The translations under genes were made by a program, and so were the position numbers. Under the pieces are notes generated by a model. That model was not told where the DNA came from. It saw only the letters and a program-made list of their open reading frames with translations, and searched no databases. From an uncultured Pseudomonadales bacterium (GTDB lineage Bacteria; Pseudomonadota; Gammaproteobacteria; Pseudomonadales; Cellvibrionaceae), in the NCBI GenBank assembly GCA_947487765.1, contig CANKXO010000002.1:620001-684000 (forward strand): a stretch of DNA of 64,000 bases, given 5' to 3'. The stretch's first letter is position 1. Every line of letters starts with the position of its first letter. Of the stretch, positions 26,101 through 34,774 are shown in pieces.

Positions 26101-26616
26101 ACACACTTACCAACTAAAGCCTTTTATTTTTCAAACACTTAGAAACGCATCCGCTGCACACAATGCCTAACTAAGCCTAACGCTGCCTAACTTGAGGACA
26201 CAATATGGACACAGAGCATTTTTTGCGCTCAAGATGAACTCAATATTTATATCGCAACCTATTCCTTTTCGCTAAATAAAATCATTCCTTTTATACAATA
26301 AATGTAACCGTAGGTGACTAACAGTTAGGTTATTAATGCCCACAAAAAATCTCGCACTGTAACGCACTGCTGCTAGCGTCAGGCTTTTTATAGTCCATTT
26401 GCAAGGCTACCAACCACTAGCAATAAAGCATGGGACTAGGTGAATGAGTAAAACAGACATTTAAATACTAACTTACTGAAAACACGAATGCGTACTTTTT
26501 CCACTAAGCAGCCATATATAGTAATTTTAATGCTCGTAGCAGTGAGCTAATTTGAGGTACAGCGTAAAATTAGTTGTAGTTTGGCTGGCCACGTTTGTTA
26601 TTTGGATTGCATTCTT
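26101..26616. other. 516-bp region without a supported gene
   Basis: I see no credible coding frame. It contains GCCTAAC three times within 30 bp (about 26164-26191) and a CAGTTAGGT further on (about 26324), resembling integron core half-sites (RYYYAAC and GTTRRRY), but with no symmetrical attC stem between them. Confidence 0.4.
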
Positions 26617-27321
26617 CTAATCAACTATCGAAACATATAAAGGGGAACCAAGTAAAACAGGCTTTCCAGAACGGCCAGCCCACGTGTACTCATATTCATC
26701 AGACGGGTGACGCAGTAGTATTTTTGCAAAAAACTCCATTTTTTGTATTACACCTTCCATTTGACTCGTCGCAAGTTCAACTCCAGAGAGCGCCACGGAT
26801 TCTGAATTTTTATTCCCTCCACGGAGTGGAGCATTAACTAACTCAATTTCTTCATTTAAAGCAGCAACCAGATAGGGGGTGGCTGAATGTGAACTAGCAT
26901 GTCCATCCCCTGAATTACCTATGACATTTACCTTTGAACCTCCAAGGCCAAGGACAACATCACCACAGCCACCAAAATATACAAGACCTGACGAATAGCT
27001 GCCCATTTTCATACTCATAGTATCAGCAATATAGCTACTAGGATATTCAAGACTTCCTACTTGTTTCTTTTCTTTAAGGTAACTCTCTATTATTAGTAGT
27101 TTCGAATGCAAAGATTTTTCCTTAGGACTTTCTGAAAATTCAGTTTTTATGAATTTAAGGTCAATCGTAAGTTTGCCTGCAATATTTTCTAGTAAGCTCT
27201 GTGGAATTTGCGAGTACAGCATCTCCACCTTTGGCTTACTTATATAAACATAGTATCGCAATGCTCGCTCCTGAATGAATCGAAATAGTGTCGATATGTT
27301 TTTTAAAGAAGATAATTTCAT
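26617..27321 (-). CDS. Hypothetical protein resembling the DUF7019 family
   Basis: A 234-residue soluble protein. The blocks RYYVYISKPKVEMLYSQIP near the N-terminus and SGLVYFGGCGDVVLGLGGS in the middle recall a family I remember as DUF7019, known from actinobacteria and cyanobacteria; I hold this from memory only. After that come a Gly/Ser stretch and a helical end. No signal peptide or membrane helix is visible. It is the last minus-strand gene in the tRNA-flanked island and stands alone, about 215 bp from the next gene. Function unknown. Confidence 0.65.
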   Translation of the reverse strand: MKLSSLKNISTLFRFIQERALRYYVYISKPKVEMLYSQIPQSLLENIAGKLTIDLKFIKTEFSESPKEKSLHSKLLIIESYLKEKKQVGSLEYPSSYIADTMSMKMGSYSSGLVYFGGCGDVVLGLGGSKVNVIGNSGDGHASSHSATPYLVAALNEEIELVNAPLRGGNKNSESVALSGVELATSQMEGVIQKMEFFAKILLRHPSDEYEYTWAGRSGKPVLLGSPLYVSIVD

Positions 27322-27536
27322 ATCTTAATAAGAGTCGCCCCAATGGCCACTTAGGGCGATGAGTGAATATTAATACAACATTTAGCTGATGTCTCTTGTG
27401 GTATCGATTACAACCATTAGATTATTTTAATAAATTGGCACAAAATTCCACATTCCGGTCATTCGTCGAATTTTTAACGCATCAATAACTGGCAGCCGAA
27501 GCAGCGCGTAGGTTGTCCAGCCCCGATGGGACGTAG

Positions 27537-27848
27537 TTATGAATTATACTCTTCATTTTCTTTTCTAGCTTTTTCATAATTTTCAGCACTTTCTCTCGAT
27601 TTCATGCTAAGCCAATTATTTTTAGTTGAAGTGCAACCGATGTAAAAAATTAATGAGCCAATAGTTAAAACTAAAGGTATCAAAGCGAATACAAATAATA
27701 TTAGCAGAAATAAAAAAGGGTCTTTTTCGAAAGATATGTTATTACCCTTAATATAGAATCCAAGATCCATTGCCGCGATAGTTGTATATGTAAACACTCC
27801 AGCAGAGGGCATTGCTACTTTTGTTAAAAACTTTTTATAGTTATCCAT
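27537..27848 (-). CDS. Small membrane protein
   Basis: A 103-residue protein starting at ATG 27848 (MDNYKKFLTK), chosen because AGAGGAA lies just upstream; the longer frame to 27866 lacks such a site. It has two hydrophobic helices (MPSAGVFTYTTIAAMDLGFYI, weak, and FLFLLILFVFALIPLVLTIGSLIFYIG) and a charged tail. Not recognised. It is preceded by copy 1 of the 40-bp island repeat. Confidence 0.6.
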   Translation of the reverse strand: MDNYKKFLTKVAMPSAGVFTYTTIAAMDLGFYIKGNNISFEKDPFLFLLILFVFALIPLVLTIGSLIFYIGCTSTKNNWLSMKSRESAENYEKARKENEEYNS

Positions 27849-27870
27849 GTAAATTCCTCTATTCATAAAT

Positions 27871-27910
27871 GTTTAATAAAAGGACTCTACGAGCCGTTTA
27901 TTTTATTTTT
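27871..27910. repeat. 40-bp island repeat, copy 1
   Basis: Begins GTTTAATAAAAGGACTCTAC and ends CGTTTATTTTATTTTT. It folds as AATAAA..GG.CTC / GAG.CC..TTTATT with one extra-helical A and a TAC loop. The same unit recurs at 28401 and 28968 in the same orientation, always between two genes. Confidence 0.85.
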
Positions 27911-27934
27911 ATGCATAGTAAAAAATACGAACTA

Positions 27935-28351
27935 TTATCTAATAAGCATAAACTCATTGCGTGCCTTAATCTGCCCTTCACCGATTCTCAGATTATCCAA
28001 AAAGTCTTCTCGATTAGCGTGGTCTGGTAGTATTTTTTTCAAATGCTGTAATATAGCAGCAGGCGTATCGAATTTAGCAAACAATGCTGTTTCAGCGAAC
28101 AACCAAACAATAATAAGTTCATGCTCTTCGTTCGCTGCGACAGATAAAGCATTATAAAAAGATGCATAAGCCTCATCAAGCCTTTGCTCTTTCAACTCTT
28201 CATTTTTGAAACGTCCTATTCCAGGTACAGCATCGGAGAACCGCTCATAAGCTTGCGATCTGGTCTCATTCTTTGCCATCCAATAGTTTGCACCGATAGC
28301 TATGAGCGCCCCCAATAACCCAGAAGCAAGATTTGTTAGAATATTTTTCAT
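27935..28351 (-). CDS. Hypothetical membrane-anchored protein
   Basis: A 138-residue protein with one N-terminal membrane anchor (LASGLLGALIAIGANYWMA) and a helical soluble part (NALSVAANEEHELIIVWLFAETALFA). Not recognised. It is bounded on both sides by copies of the 40-bp repeat and so forms a cassette-like unit of about 530 bp. Confidence 0.65.
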   Translation of the reverse strand: MKNILTNLASGLLGALIAIGANYWMAKNETRSQAYERFSDAVPGIGRFKNEELKEQRLDEAYASFYNALSVAANEEHELIIVWLFAETALFAKFDTPAAILQHLKKILPDHANREDFLDNLRIGEGQIKARNEFMLIR

Positions 28352-28400
28352 TACGCTCCTATTCTTCTTCTAAATGCCAAGGCTTACCAGACGCATAACT

Positions 28401-28440
28401 GTTTAATAAAAGGACCCTACGAGCCGTTTATTTTATTTTT
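28401..28440. repeat. 40-bp island repeat, copy 2
   Basis: Identical to copy 1 except for one T-to-C change (AGGACCCTAC). The change is not compensated in the stem, which suggests recent copying rather than selection on structure alone. It overlaps the stop codon of the following ATPase gene. Confidence 0.85.
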
Positions 28441-28951
28441 AGCTTTTGTCTATATTATTTAAAAACTCATCAACCTCTTTTGGAGACTTTAAGATATAGA
28501 CTTTTGTTGTATCACTTATTTCTTCAAGATTTTGAACAATATTCGGTTTTTTAGTCTTGGGGTATTCATAAATCCATTTGATAAAATTTAGATCTAACTG
28601 CTCATTACAACCCTCTGCCATATCGGGTCTAGACCTTCCATAATATTTTACATAACGATATACCGCACGATATAAGCAAAAAAATCGATTAAAATCTAAA
28701 AATATTACGGTATCACTAGCATCAAGCCTAATCTGCATAGTGCCTCCGTAATTTCCATCCATAATCCACTCTGCTCCTTTACATAGTTTTTTCTGTATCC
28801 GAATCCATTCGGATCGCTCTGTTTCAATCCAACCCGGTTTCCAAAACAGGGAATCCAGATGATAGAGAGGAATATTTAGTTTAGATGATAATCTCTTAGC
28901 GAGAGTAGATTTTCCTGCACCTCCCGACCCAATTATTGATATTTTTCTCAT
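28439..28951 (-). CDS. P-loop kinase-like protein (topology-modulation/FlaR-like)
   Basis: A 170-residue P-loop protein with Walker A IIGSGGAGKSTLAKRL and the following blocks YHLDSLFWKPGW, EWIMDGNYGGTM and DTVIFLDFNRFFCLYR. These match the adenylate-kinase-like group annotated as DNA topology modulation protein or FlaR, an annotation of doubtful biological meaning. Such genes are common cargo of integron cassettes and small islands. It is bounded by copies 2 and 3 of the 40-bp repeat. Confidence 0.85.
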   Translation of the reverse strand: MRKISIIGSGGAGKSTLAKRLSSKLNIPLYHLDSLFWKPGWIETERSEWIRIQKKLCKGAEWIMDGNYGGTMQIRLDASDTVIFLDFNRFFCLYRAVYRYVKYYGRSRPDMAEGCNEQLDLNFIKWIYEYPKTKKPNIVQNLEEISDTTKVYILKSPKEVDEFLNNIDKS

Positions 28952-28967
28952 TTCATAGAAGTTAACT

Positions 28968-29007
28968 GTTTAATAAAAGGACTCTACGAGCCGTTTATTT
29001 TATTTTT
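28968..29007. repeat. 40-bp island repeat, copy 3
   Basis: Identical to copy 1 over 40 bp. With copy 2 it also shares the preceding AACT. It lies between the small ORF ending at 29000 and the P-loop gene. Confidence 0.85.
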
Positions 29008-29176
29008 GAGCTTTATCATCAATACGGTTCAATTTTATAAAACCTTCCTCAAAAATACCTGCCTCCATATTCGCAAAAAAATTAGATTTAACAAAAGCAT
29101 TTTCTGGAGTTGTCTCACCCTTTAAAGGAATTTTTTGCTTCTCATAATTAAGCAAAGAAAGGTTATTTTTCTTCAT
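29000..29176 (-). CDS. Small hypothetical protein (58 aa)
   Basis: Begins at the ATG at 29176 after GAGGAGTCAG; another ATG lies 3 bases before. It overlaps the end of the next upstream ORF by a few codons, implying coupled translation. Sequence MKKNNLSLLNYEKQKIPLKG... is hydrophilic and not recognised. Its stop overlaps repeat copy 3. Confidence 0.5.
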   Translation of the reverse strand: MKKNNLSLLNYEKQKIPLKGETTPENAFVKSNFFANMEAGIFEEGFIKLNRIDDKAQK

Positions 29177-29366
29177 CATCTGACTCCTCATGTATCGTAT
29201 TCATATCACCTGAAACCAACTCATCGGGCTCAGAATTATTTTTCATGACCTCAATATATTCTTCTAACTCTTTTTCTGCTGCAGCGTCAATTTCATCTTG
29301 CGACCAACCCGTTTGTTGGCGCTTAGTTCGACGTAAATCATCAATATCAGTTATTTTCTTACACAT
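29163..29366 (-). CDS. Small acidic hypothetical protein (67 aa)
   Basis: Starts at ATG 29366 (MCKKITDIDDLRR), with AGAAAGG upstream, overlapping the end of the previous ORF. Strongly acidic C-terminus (HEESDDEEK). Not recognised; its size and charge would suit an antitoxin or immunity protein, but nothing proves it. Confidence 0.5.
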   Translation of the reverse strand: MCKKITDIDDLRRTKRQQTGWSQDEIDAAAEKELEEYIEVMKNNSEPDELVSGDMNTIHEESDDEEK

Positions 29367-29658
29367 CGGATGGAACCTTTCTATAGAGATAATCACCTTT
29401 TGAAACATATTGATAACCAAATGCTTCGTAATAATTTTTTATATCGTTATTTATTGGATTCATTATACGAATTTCGTTGGCATTGATCAGTCGAGCATAA
29501 ATACCGTAAGCTAACAACACAATACCAAATATTGAAGGCCTTTCTCCTAAACTTTGGGGTCTTGCTTCTACAACGTCTAAGCGCAAATTGCTCCCATTAT
29601 ATGTGGGTCGTCCCATTGAAAGAGCAAACAGATTATTTCCCTCCCACAAAACTCCCAC
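29359..29658 (-). CDS. GNAT-like acetyltransferase C-terminal fragment
   Basis: 99 residues from a GTG at 29658. The end (EIRIMNPINNDIKNYYEAFGYQYV) fits the last part of the GNAT fold, where an N-P-x-N and Y-Y-E-x-x-G-Y stretch is usual. The N-terminal half of a GNAT domain is missing. The reading frame is continuous with the lipoprotein gene before it, separated only by that gene's TGA at 29688-29686 and ten sense codons. There is no ATG until 29616. Either a short gene with a GTG start or a fragment fused and then interrupted. Confidence 0.5.
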   Translation of the reverse strand: MGVLWEGNNLFALSMGRPTYNGSNLRLDVVEARPQSLGERPSIFGIVLLAYGIYARLINANEIRIMNPINNDIKNYYEAFGYQYVSKGDYLYRKVPSDV

Positions 29659-29685
29659 AGAGTTTTGGGAAAAATATCCAGCTGC

Positions 29686-30312
29686 TCATTCATCTGAATG
29701 AACACTGACATTTTCTACACCTAAGTCTGCCAATATTTTAAACAATGGCTCAAGCTGCTGATCATTCGTTCCACTCTCCATAACAACCAGTACCTTAGAG
29801 GCTACTTTATCACCAACTATAAGCTCAGACTTAATATCGTCAATATTTTCACTGATAGGTGAGATGCTTTTACCACTGAATAAATAGTCGCCCGCTGCCG
29901 TTACAGTTATTTCCTTTGGCTGTGAAGCCTCATCAGAGTGATGCTTTGTAATACTAAGAGAATAGAATGCTTCCAATGCTGGACAACTCCACTCTTCGTT
30001 AGTCAGTTTTTCCATTTTTAATTTAACATGTGGATAAATTTCACGATAGAATTCTATATCATTTATCTCATCAACAACGGCTTTTACAGCATCAGACTGT
30101 AATTCAGTTTTTATACGCTGACCAACGACCGTGTTAAACTCTTCAATTGATGCTGACCTATCAACGTCTTTCCAGTTATCTTCTTTATAATATTGACAAA
30201 GAGTAATGGCATCTTTGCTGATACCTGACTCAGTCACCGAAGTAAACTCGCCACAGCTCGCTAATAACGTGGCAAGAAAAATATATGTGCAGAATGATTT
30301 TATAATGTTCAT
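29686..30312 (-). CDS. Lipoprotein with C-terminal ExbD-like domain
   Basis: A 208-residue lipoprotein: signal and lipobox LLASC with C20. Residues about 38-120 are homologous to the lipoprotein at 40142-40492 (shared pattern LCxxxxxxxW, then QRIKTELQSDAVKAVVDEI, then KLTNEEWSCPALEAFYSL). Residues about 134-205 (EITVTAAGDYLFSGKSISP, KVLVVMESGTNDQQLEPLFK, LADLGVENVSVH) resemble the periplasmic domain of ExbD/TolR, but without the membrane helix. Not a known named family to me. It ends directly before the GNAT-like fragment and starts 10 bp after the larger membrane protein gene. Confidence 0.7.
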   Translation of the reverse strand: MNIIKSFCTYIFLATLLASCGEFTSVTESGISKDAITLCQYYKEDNWKDVDRSASIEEFNTVVGQRIKTELQSDAVKAVVDEINDIEFYREIYPHVKLKMEKLTNEEWSCPALEAFYSLSITKHHSDEASQPKEITVTAAGDYLFSGKSISPISENIDDIKSELIVGDKVASKVLVVMESGTNDQQLEPLFKILADLGVENVSVHSDE

Positions 30313-30321
30313 AGGTTAGGT

Positions 30322-31401
30322 TTACTGAATTTGAGATTGAAAGGCTTTAAAGGCATCATTAATATTTCTAACACTTCCTTCAATTTTATTTGAATTATTT
30401 CTAACCTCAAGCAATATAGAAAAAGCCTCTTTATCTGTAACATTTACGCCAGCCCCTTCTATTATTTTTCTTAAATCTTGGGCAACTTTTTTTACACCTA
30501 TAGCGTTATCCCAATCGATACCCTGTAGGTTTTTAATAATGGGGCCATAACGATCATCAATAGCTGCCGCATATGACTCCGGAGACTTTGTTGCAGACTT
30601 GATAACTGCTGTCGTTAAAATAGTGAATACCGCTGTCCAATAGGTAAACGGCTTTGGTGATAAAGTCGCCTTACCCACTAATACTCCGGCAAGCTGAGCT
30701 TGCGTTTTTTCATCCTTGATTATCGTTTCGGGAAGGCCCTTACCATAGTTTTTAATAGTTACCTTATTATCAGCAATAAAGAACTCTTCCAGTTTTGAGT
30801 GCAAAACTGGCGCATAGGACTCTATATTTTGATGCTCATCTAGCAATGTTTGACTTAATCTTTGAGCTGCTTGAGCTTTATTAAGACCGATAATCCCAGA
30901 TACAGCAATATCTCCCCCAACAACAATAACCAACGCTCCTACACTAAGCGTCGAAATCAGTCCTAACAAGAAATACATTTCATATTTAACAATGGTAACA
31001 ACAGGTGCGGTTGTCTTGGCTACCTTTCCGGCCATGCTGCGTGTTGTAACATCGAAGACAAAATCATCCATTTGCTGAATAAAGAACTGATATTTATTCG
31101 TTGATTTAGGATCAATAAGGTTATATGTGACTGAATTACAACCAACCTCATAGATTAGCCGTTTACCATCAAATCCATCATAAACTTGACCGCTTTTCAA
31201 AACAAAGTCAGGAATTTTCATCCCAAGCATATTGGAGACACTCAATCGCTGAGTATAACTATGGTCAAAAGGTAAATAATTATGTAGGAGTACGTTTGAT
31301 ATTTTTTTAGGAAGCTTACGTGCCCTTTTTCTATCTTCACAAACGCGTACTAATTGATAACTACCGCTTTTATTCAGGGTAAATTCTCTTATTTTTGCCA
31401 T
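30322..31401 (-). CDS. Hypothetical membrane protein (first gene of the island run)
   Basis: A 359-residue protein starting at ATG 31401 (MAKIREFTLNKSGSYQLVRV), with AAGGTGAG upstream. The N-terminal soluble part is followed by two hydrophobic stretches (MYFLLGLISTLSVGALVIVVGG with GDIAVSGIIG, and YWTAVFTILTTAVI) and a C-terminal helical region. Not recognised. With two such stretches around a loop it could be a pore-forming or membrane-inserting protein, but I cannot support this further. Followed within 10 bp by the ExbD-like lipoprotein. Confidence 0.65.
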   Translation of the reverse strand: MAKIREFTLNKSGSYQLVRVCEDRKRARKLPKKISNVLLHNYLPFDHSYTQRLSVSNMLGMKIPDFVLKSGQVYDGFDGKRLIYEVGCNSVTYNLIDPKSTNKYQFFIQQMDDFVFDVTTRSMAGKVAKTTAPVVTIVKYEMYFLLGLISTLSVGALVIVVGGDIAVSGIIGLNKAQAAQRLSQTLLDEHQNIESYAPVLHSKLEEFFIADNKVTIKNYGKGLPETIIKDEKTQAQLAGVLVGKATLSPKPFTYWTAVFTILTTAVIKSATKSPESYAAAIDDRYGPIIKNLQGIDWDNAIGVKKVAQDLRKIIEGAGVNVTDKEAFSILLEVRNNSNKIEGSVRNINDAFKAFQSQIQ

Positions 31402-31410
31402 ATTTCTCAC

Positions 31411-31804
31411 CTTTTCCCTTTACTCATTTAGTAATATGAAAAAACACTCTGTAAGAAAGGCAGATCAATTGTAGTGCAGAGGAGCTGACAACATGCCTTG
31501 TCTAGAGAGATTCCTTTGTATTAAATGGCGGCGATCTTAGCTGCTTGCCATCATAAAAAATGGTATTTTGTCACAAAGCCGAGACCGAGGCTTTTCTGCC
31601 ATAACAAATGGCATGAATATCAACAAAATGTGGATATATAAATACTGAGTTCATCAATATTTCAGTATCTGTTCTGTTTCTGTCATTAGGTGAACAGTAT
31701 AGGTTTATCAACGCAAGGACGAAGTAGTGCTGCCGCTTGACTTAAAAACGAATAGAAGGGAACTAATTCAATAGTGCAATCATAAAAGAGGGATGGTCCA
31801 TAGT
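31411..31804. other. Nearly 400-bp region without a supported gene
   Basis: AT-rich upstream region of the island's minus-strand genes. I see no credible frame. It probably holds their promoter, and it includes a GCCGAGACCGAGGC stretch and the pair GCCATCATAAAAAATGGTA / TGCCATAACAAATGGCA. Confidence 0.4.
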
Positions 31805-32016
31805 ATGGCGCACCCGGAGAGATTAACCAGAGCACATCCTTGTACTCTGCCCTACGGGCGCTAGCGCGGTTCAAATTGTTCCCAACAATTTGTCGAACTA
31901 GGAATATTGTCTGAAACACTTCGAGTACCACAATTAAAAAAAACCCGCCGAAATGGCGAGGTTTTTTTAATTGGCGCACCCGGAGAGATTCGAACTCCCG
32001 ACCAAGTGGTTCGAAG
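31805..32016. repeat. Right copy of island-flanking direct repeat
   Basis: 212-bp block matching 25821-26100 apart from about 68 bases missing here. It starts with the 19-bp tRNA 3'-end fragment at 31806-31824, continues through GTACTCTGCCCTACGGGCGC and the tRNA terminator, and runs into the intact tRNA up to TTCGAAG. Beyond that point the two flanks diverge. Confidence 0.8.
31932..31971 (-). terminator. Terminator of tRNA-Arg
   Basis: On the minus strand: AAAAAAACCTCGCC, ATTT loop, GGCGGGTTTTTTTT; a strong stem with long T-run directly after the tRNA CCA end. Confidence 0.9.
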
Positions 32017-32048
32017 CCACCTACTCTATCCAGCTGAGCTACGGGTGC
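31972..32048 (-). tRNA. tRNA-Arg (anticodon TCG)
   Basis: 77 bases with encoded CCA. Acceptor GCACCCG pairs with CGGGTGC; D-arm GCTC...GAGT; anticodon stem GGTGG/CCACT with loop CTTCGAA giving anticodon TCG; T-arm GGGAG-TTCGAAT-CTCTC. Intact and followed by its own terminator. Its 3' 45 bases are repeated at 26056-26100, so it served as an integration site. Confidence 0.95.
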
Positions 32049-32156
32049 AGAATTGTTAACGCGCTTTAACCCATCCATGGTACTTGGTTCCAGCCCGTAC
32101 GTCCTGTACGGTCGTTCCATAAAACCAGCAATAATTAATTGCTAGTTTTATTACAC

Positions 32157-32175
32157 CCAGCTGAGCTACGGGTGC
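32157..32175 (-). pseudogene. tRNA-Arg 5' fragment
   Basis: 19 bases (CCAGCTGAGCTACGGGTGC) identical to the 5' part of the intact tRNA-Arg at 32030-32048, 127 bp away and in the same orientation. Likely remnant of a tandem tRNA copy that lost its 3' part. A hairpin (AAAACcAGCAAT/ATTGCTaGTTTT) lies in between. Confidence 0.75.
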
Positions 32176-32258
32176 AAAGTTGTTACCGTTTTAATCTATC
32201 AACTAAAACGGCCGGCTATTCTAAACCATATAATCCTGTCTGTCCTAGCCGTTTACTA

Positions 32259-34622
32259 CTATTTGATACTTTTTGCCAACATCAACCAAGTATCAAGTAC
32301 TGAATCCGGATTCAAAGAAACGGAATCAATACCCTGCTCCATCAACCATTGCGCAAGATCCGGATGATCCGATGGGCCCTGCCCACAAATACCAATGTAT
32401 TTGCCTTGCTTTTTACAGGCATCAATTGCCATTTTCAGTAATATTTTTACTGCTTCGTTACGCTCATCAAACAAGTGAGCAATCAAACCGGAGTCACGAT
32501 CCAAACCTAAGGTTAACTGGGTTAAGTCATTCGAACCGATAGAGAAACCATCAAAGTATTCTAAAAATTGCTCGGCTAATAATGCATTTGATGGCAATTC
32601 GCACATCATAATTAATTTTAAGCCATCTTTACCGCGCTCTAAACCATGTTCGGCCAATAATTCTGTTACCTTTTTTGCGCCATCAACAGTGCGCACAAAG
32701 GGAATCATGATCTGTACATTTTCTAAGCCCATTTCTTCACGCACTTTACGCAAAGCCTTACACTCTAGTGCAAAACAGTCACGGAATGATTCAGAAATAT
32801 AACGCGCTGCACCACGATAGCCAATCATTGGGTTTTCTTCTTCAGGCTCGTATTGGGTACCACCAATTAAATGCGCATACTCATTAGATTTAAAATCTGA
32901 CATCCGCACAATCACAGGCTCTGGGGCGAATGACGCTGCAATTGTCGAAACACCTTCAACTACTTTTTCAATAAAGTATTCAGTGGGCGATGCATAACCC
33001 GCAATCTGACGTGCCACTTGATCCTTTAGCTCACCTTTTAATTGGTCAAATTCCAATAAGGCTTTAGGGTGAACAGCAACCATGCGGTTAATAATAAATT
33101 CTAAACGAGCCAAGCCTACTCCTTTATTAGGCAAGCTAGAGAATGACATCGCACGATCTGGGTTGCCCACGTTCATCATAATCTTAAAGGGCAGCTCAGG
33201 CATTTCATCAATTTCATCTTGAGACAAAGTGAAATCAAGCTCACCAGCATACACATAACCCGTATCACCTTCGGAACAAGAAACAGTGACAGGAGTACCC
33301 GTTGCTAACTTTTCAGTTGCATCGCCACAACCCACAACGGCAGGAATACCTAATTCACGAGCAATAATCGCAGCATGACACGTTCGGCCACCACGGTTAG
33401 TGACAATAGCACTTGCGCGTTTCATTACCGGCTCCCAATCAGGATCCGTCATGTCCGTCACCAGCACATCACCTTCCTGAACCTGGTCCATATTGGCGAT
33501 ACCATCCACAATACGAACAGGTCCTTTACCAATACGCTGACCAATAGAACGGCCTTCACAAAGCACGTTACTGGTTTCATTCAGCTTATAACGGTCAACA
33601 GCATTACCTTCTTCTTGGCTTTTTACTGTCTCTGGACGAGCTTGAACGATATATAACAAACCATCATCACCGTCTTTGGCCCACTCAATATCCATAGGGC
33701 GGCCATAGTGGCCTTCAATGATTAATGCTTGCTTCGCTAGCTCTTCAGCTTCGCTATCATTGATAGAGAATTTCAAACGATCTTCTTCTGCAACATCAAC
33801 GGTATCGACTAATTGATCCGGCTCAGAAGAATAAATCATTTTAATAAGCTTGCTACCGAGGTTACGGCGCAAAATAGAGGTTTTACCAGCTTTTAGCGCT
33901 GGCTTGTACACATAAAACTCATCTGGGTTAACTGAGCCTTGTACAACCGTTTCGCCCAAGCCATATGAGGAAGTAATAAACACAGCGTCACGGAAGCCTG
34001 ATTCAGTATCCAGTGTAAACATAACACCACTGGAGCCTGTTTCACTGCGCACCATACGCTGGATGCCAGCAGATAAGGCGACTCCGGCGTGCTCAAAGCC
34101 TTTATGAACGCGATAACTGATCGCACGATCATTAAATAAAGAGGCGAAAACCTCTTTAATAGAATGCATTACTTGCTCGAAACCACGCACATTAAGCATA
34201 GTCTCTTGCTGGCCGGCAAAGGATGCATCCGGCAAATCTTCTGCGGTTGCCGAAGAACGTACCGCAACAGCAAGGTTCTCATTACCCGCTTGTAAGGTAA
34301 CAAAGGCAGTTTTAATAGCCTCTTCTAACTCAGGCTGGAAAGGCGTCTCCACAACCCAGCGACGAATATCTGCACCCGCTTTCGCTAGTGCATTCACATC
34401 ATTGACGTCTAATGCAGAGAGTGTCGCTTGGATTTTATCATTCAGGCCACTCTGCTCCAAAAACTCACGAAATGCATCTGCAGTGGTGGCAAACCCATTA
34501 GGCACGCTGACGCCCATACCTTTAAGATGGCTAATCATTTCGCCAAGAGAGGCGTTTTTCCCACCGACGCGATTCACATCGTCCATGCCTAAGCCATCAA
34601 ACCAGAGTACATAATCTGTCAT
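32259..34622 (-). CDS. ppsA: Phosphoenolpyruvate synthase
   Basis: A 787-residue enzyme making PEP from pyruvate and ATP for gluconeogenesis. I start at ATG 34622 ([11 protein letters not shown]), with AAAGG upstream; the frame to 34649 only adds nine residues. N-terminal ATP-grasp domain ([32 protein letters not shown]), swivelling domain with the phospho-histidine motif [21 protein letters not shown] (split: [21 protein letters not shown]), and a C-terminal TIM barrel with [16 protein letters not shown] and the [15 protein letters not shown] active-site end. Divergent from its regulator ppsR. Cytoplasmic. Confidence 0.97.
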   Translation of the reverse strand: MTDYVLWFDGLGMDDVNRVGGKNASLGEMISHLKGMGVSVPNGFATTADAFREFLEQSGLNDKIQATLSALDVNDVNALAKAGADIRRWVVETPFQPELEEAIKTAFVTLQAGNENLAVAVRSSATAEDLPDASFAGQQETMLNVRGFEQVMHSIKEVFASLFNDRAISYRVHKGFEHAGVALSAGIQRMVRSETGSSGVMFTLDTESGFRDAVFITSSYGLGETVVQGSVNPDEFYVYKPALKAGKTSILRRNLGSKLIKMIYSSEPDQLVDTVDVAEEDRLKFSINDSEAEELAKQALIIEGHYGRPMDIEWAKDGDDGLLYIVQARPETVKSQEEGNAVDRYKLNETSNVLCEGRSIGQRIGKGPVRIVDGIANMDQVQEGDVLVTDMTDPDWEPVMKRASAIVTNRGGRTCHAAIIARELGIPAVVGCGDATEKLATGTPVTVSCSEGDTGYVYAGELDFTLSQDEIDEMPELPFKIMMNVGNPDRAMSFSSLPNKGVGLARLEFIINRMVAVHPKALLEFDQLKGELKDQVARQIAGYASPTEYFIEKVVEGVSTIAASFAPEPVIVRMSDFKSNEYAHLIGGTQYEPEEENPMIGYRGAARYISESFRDCFALECKALRKVREEMGLENVQIMIPFVRTVDGAKKVTELLAEHGLERGKDGLKLIMMCELPSNALLAEQFLEYFDGFSIGSNDLTQLTLGLDRDSGLIAHLFDERNEAVKILLKMAIDACKKQGKYIGICGQGPSDHPDLAQWLMEQGIDSVSLNPDSVLDTWLMLAKSIK

Positions 34623-34774
34623 AGTGTTACCTTTAAATAATGAGTCCATAAACTAATTGCCGCGCATTATATAGTAGTCAGATAAATAGTGTAGTGCGAC
34701 AAGGAATTCACTCCGGTAATATAACGGGTAAATCCTGAAAGTTAGTAACAATTAAACCAAAATAGAGCACTTTT

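Noticed and set aside
25856-26170. Open frame of 104 codons across the left island repeat (contains GEIRTPDQVV)
   Set aside because: It is translation of tRNA-Arg fragments, their terminator and flanking repeat; such EIRTPDQ-like peptides are a common artefact of tRNA 3' ends.
27450-27540. GC-rich stretch (GGCAGCCGAAGCAGCGCG...) downstream of the small membrane protein gene as an integron attC site
   Set aside because: It has a GCGTTAA-like end and a stem-like centre, but the outer arms do not pair and no integrase gene is present.
25821-32016. CRISPR array or prophage for the repeat-rich island
   Set aside because: The repeats are few, widely spaced and separated by genes; there are no spacers of constant length, no cas genes and no phage structural genes.
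31686-32120. Open frame of 144 codons on the minus strand across tRNA-Arg (contains APVAQLDRVGG and FESLRVRQ)
   Set aside because: It runs through the intact tRNA and its terminator, giving the well-known false peptide seen at tRNA genes.
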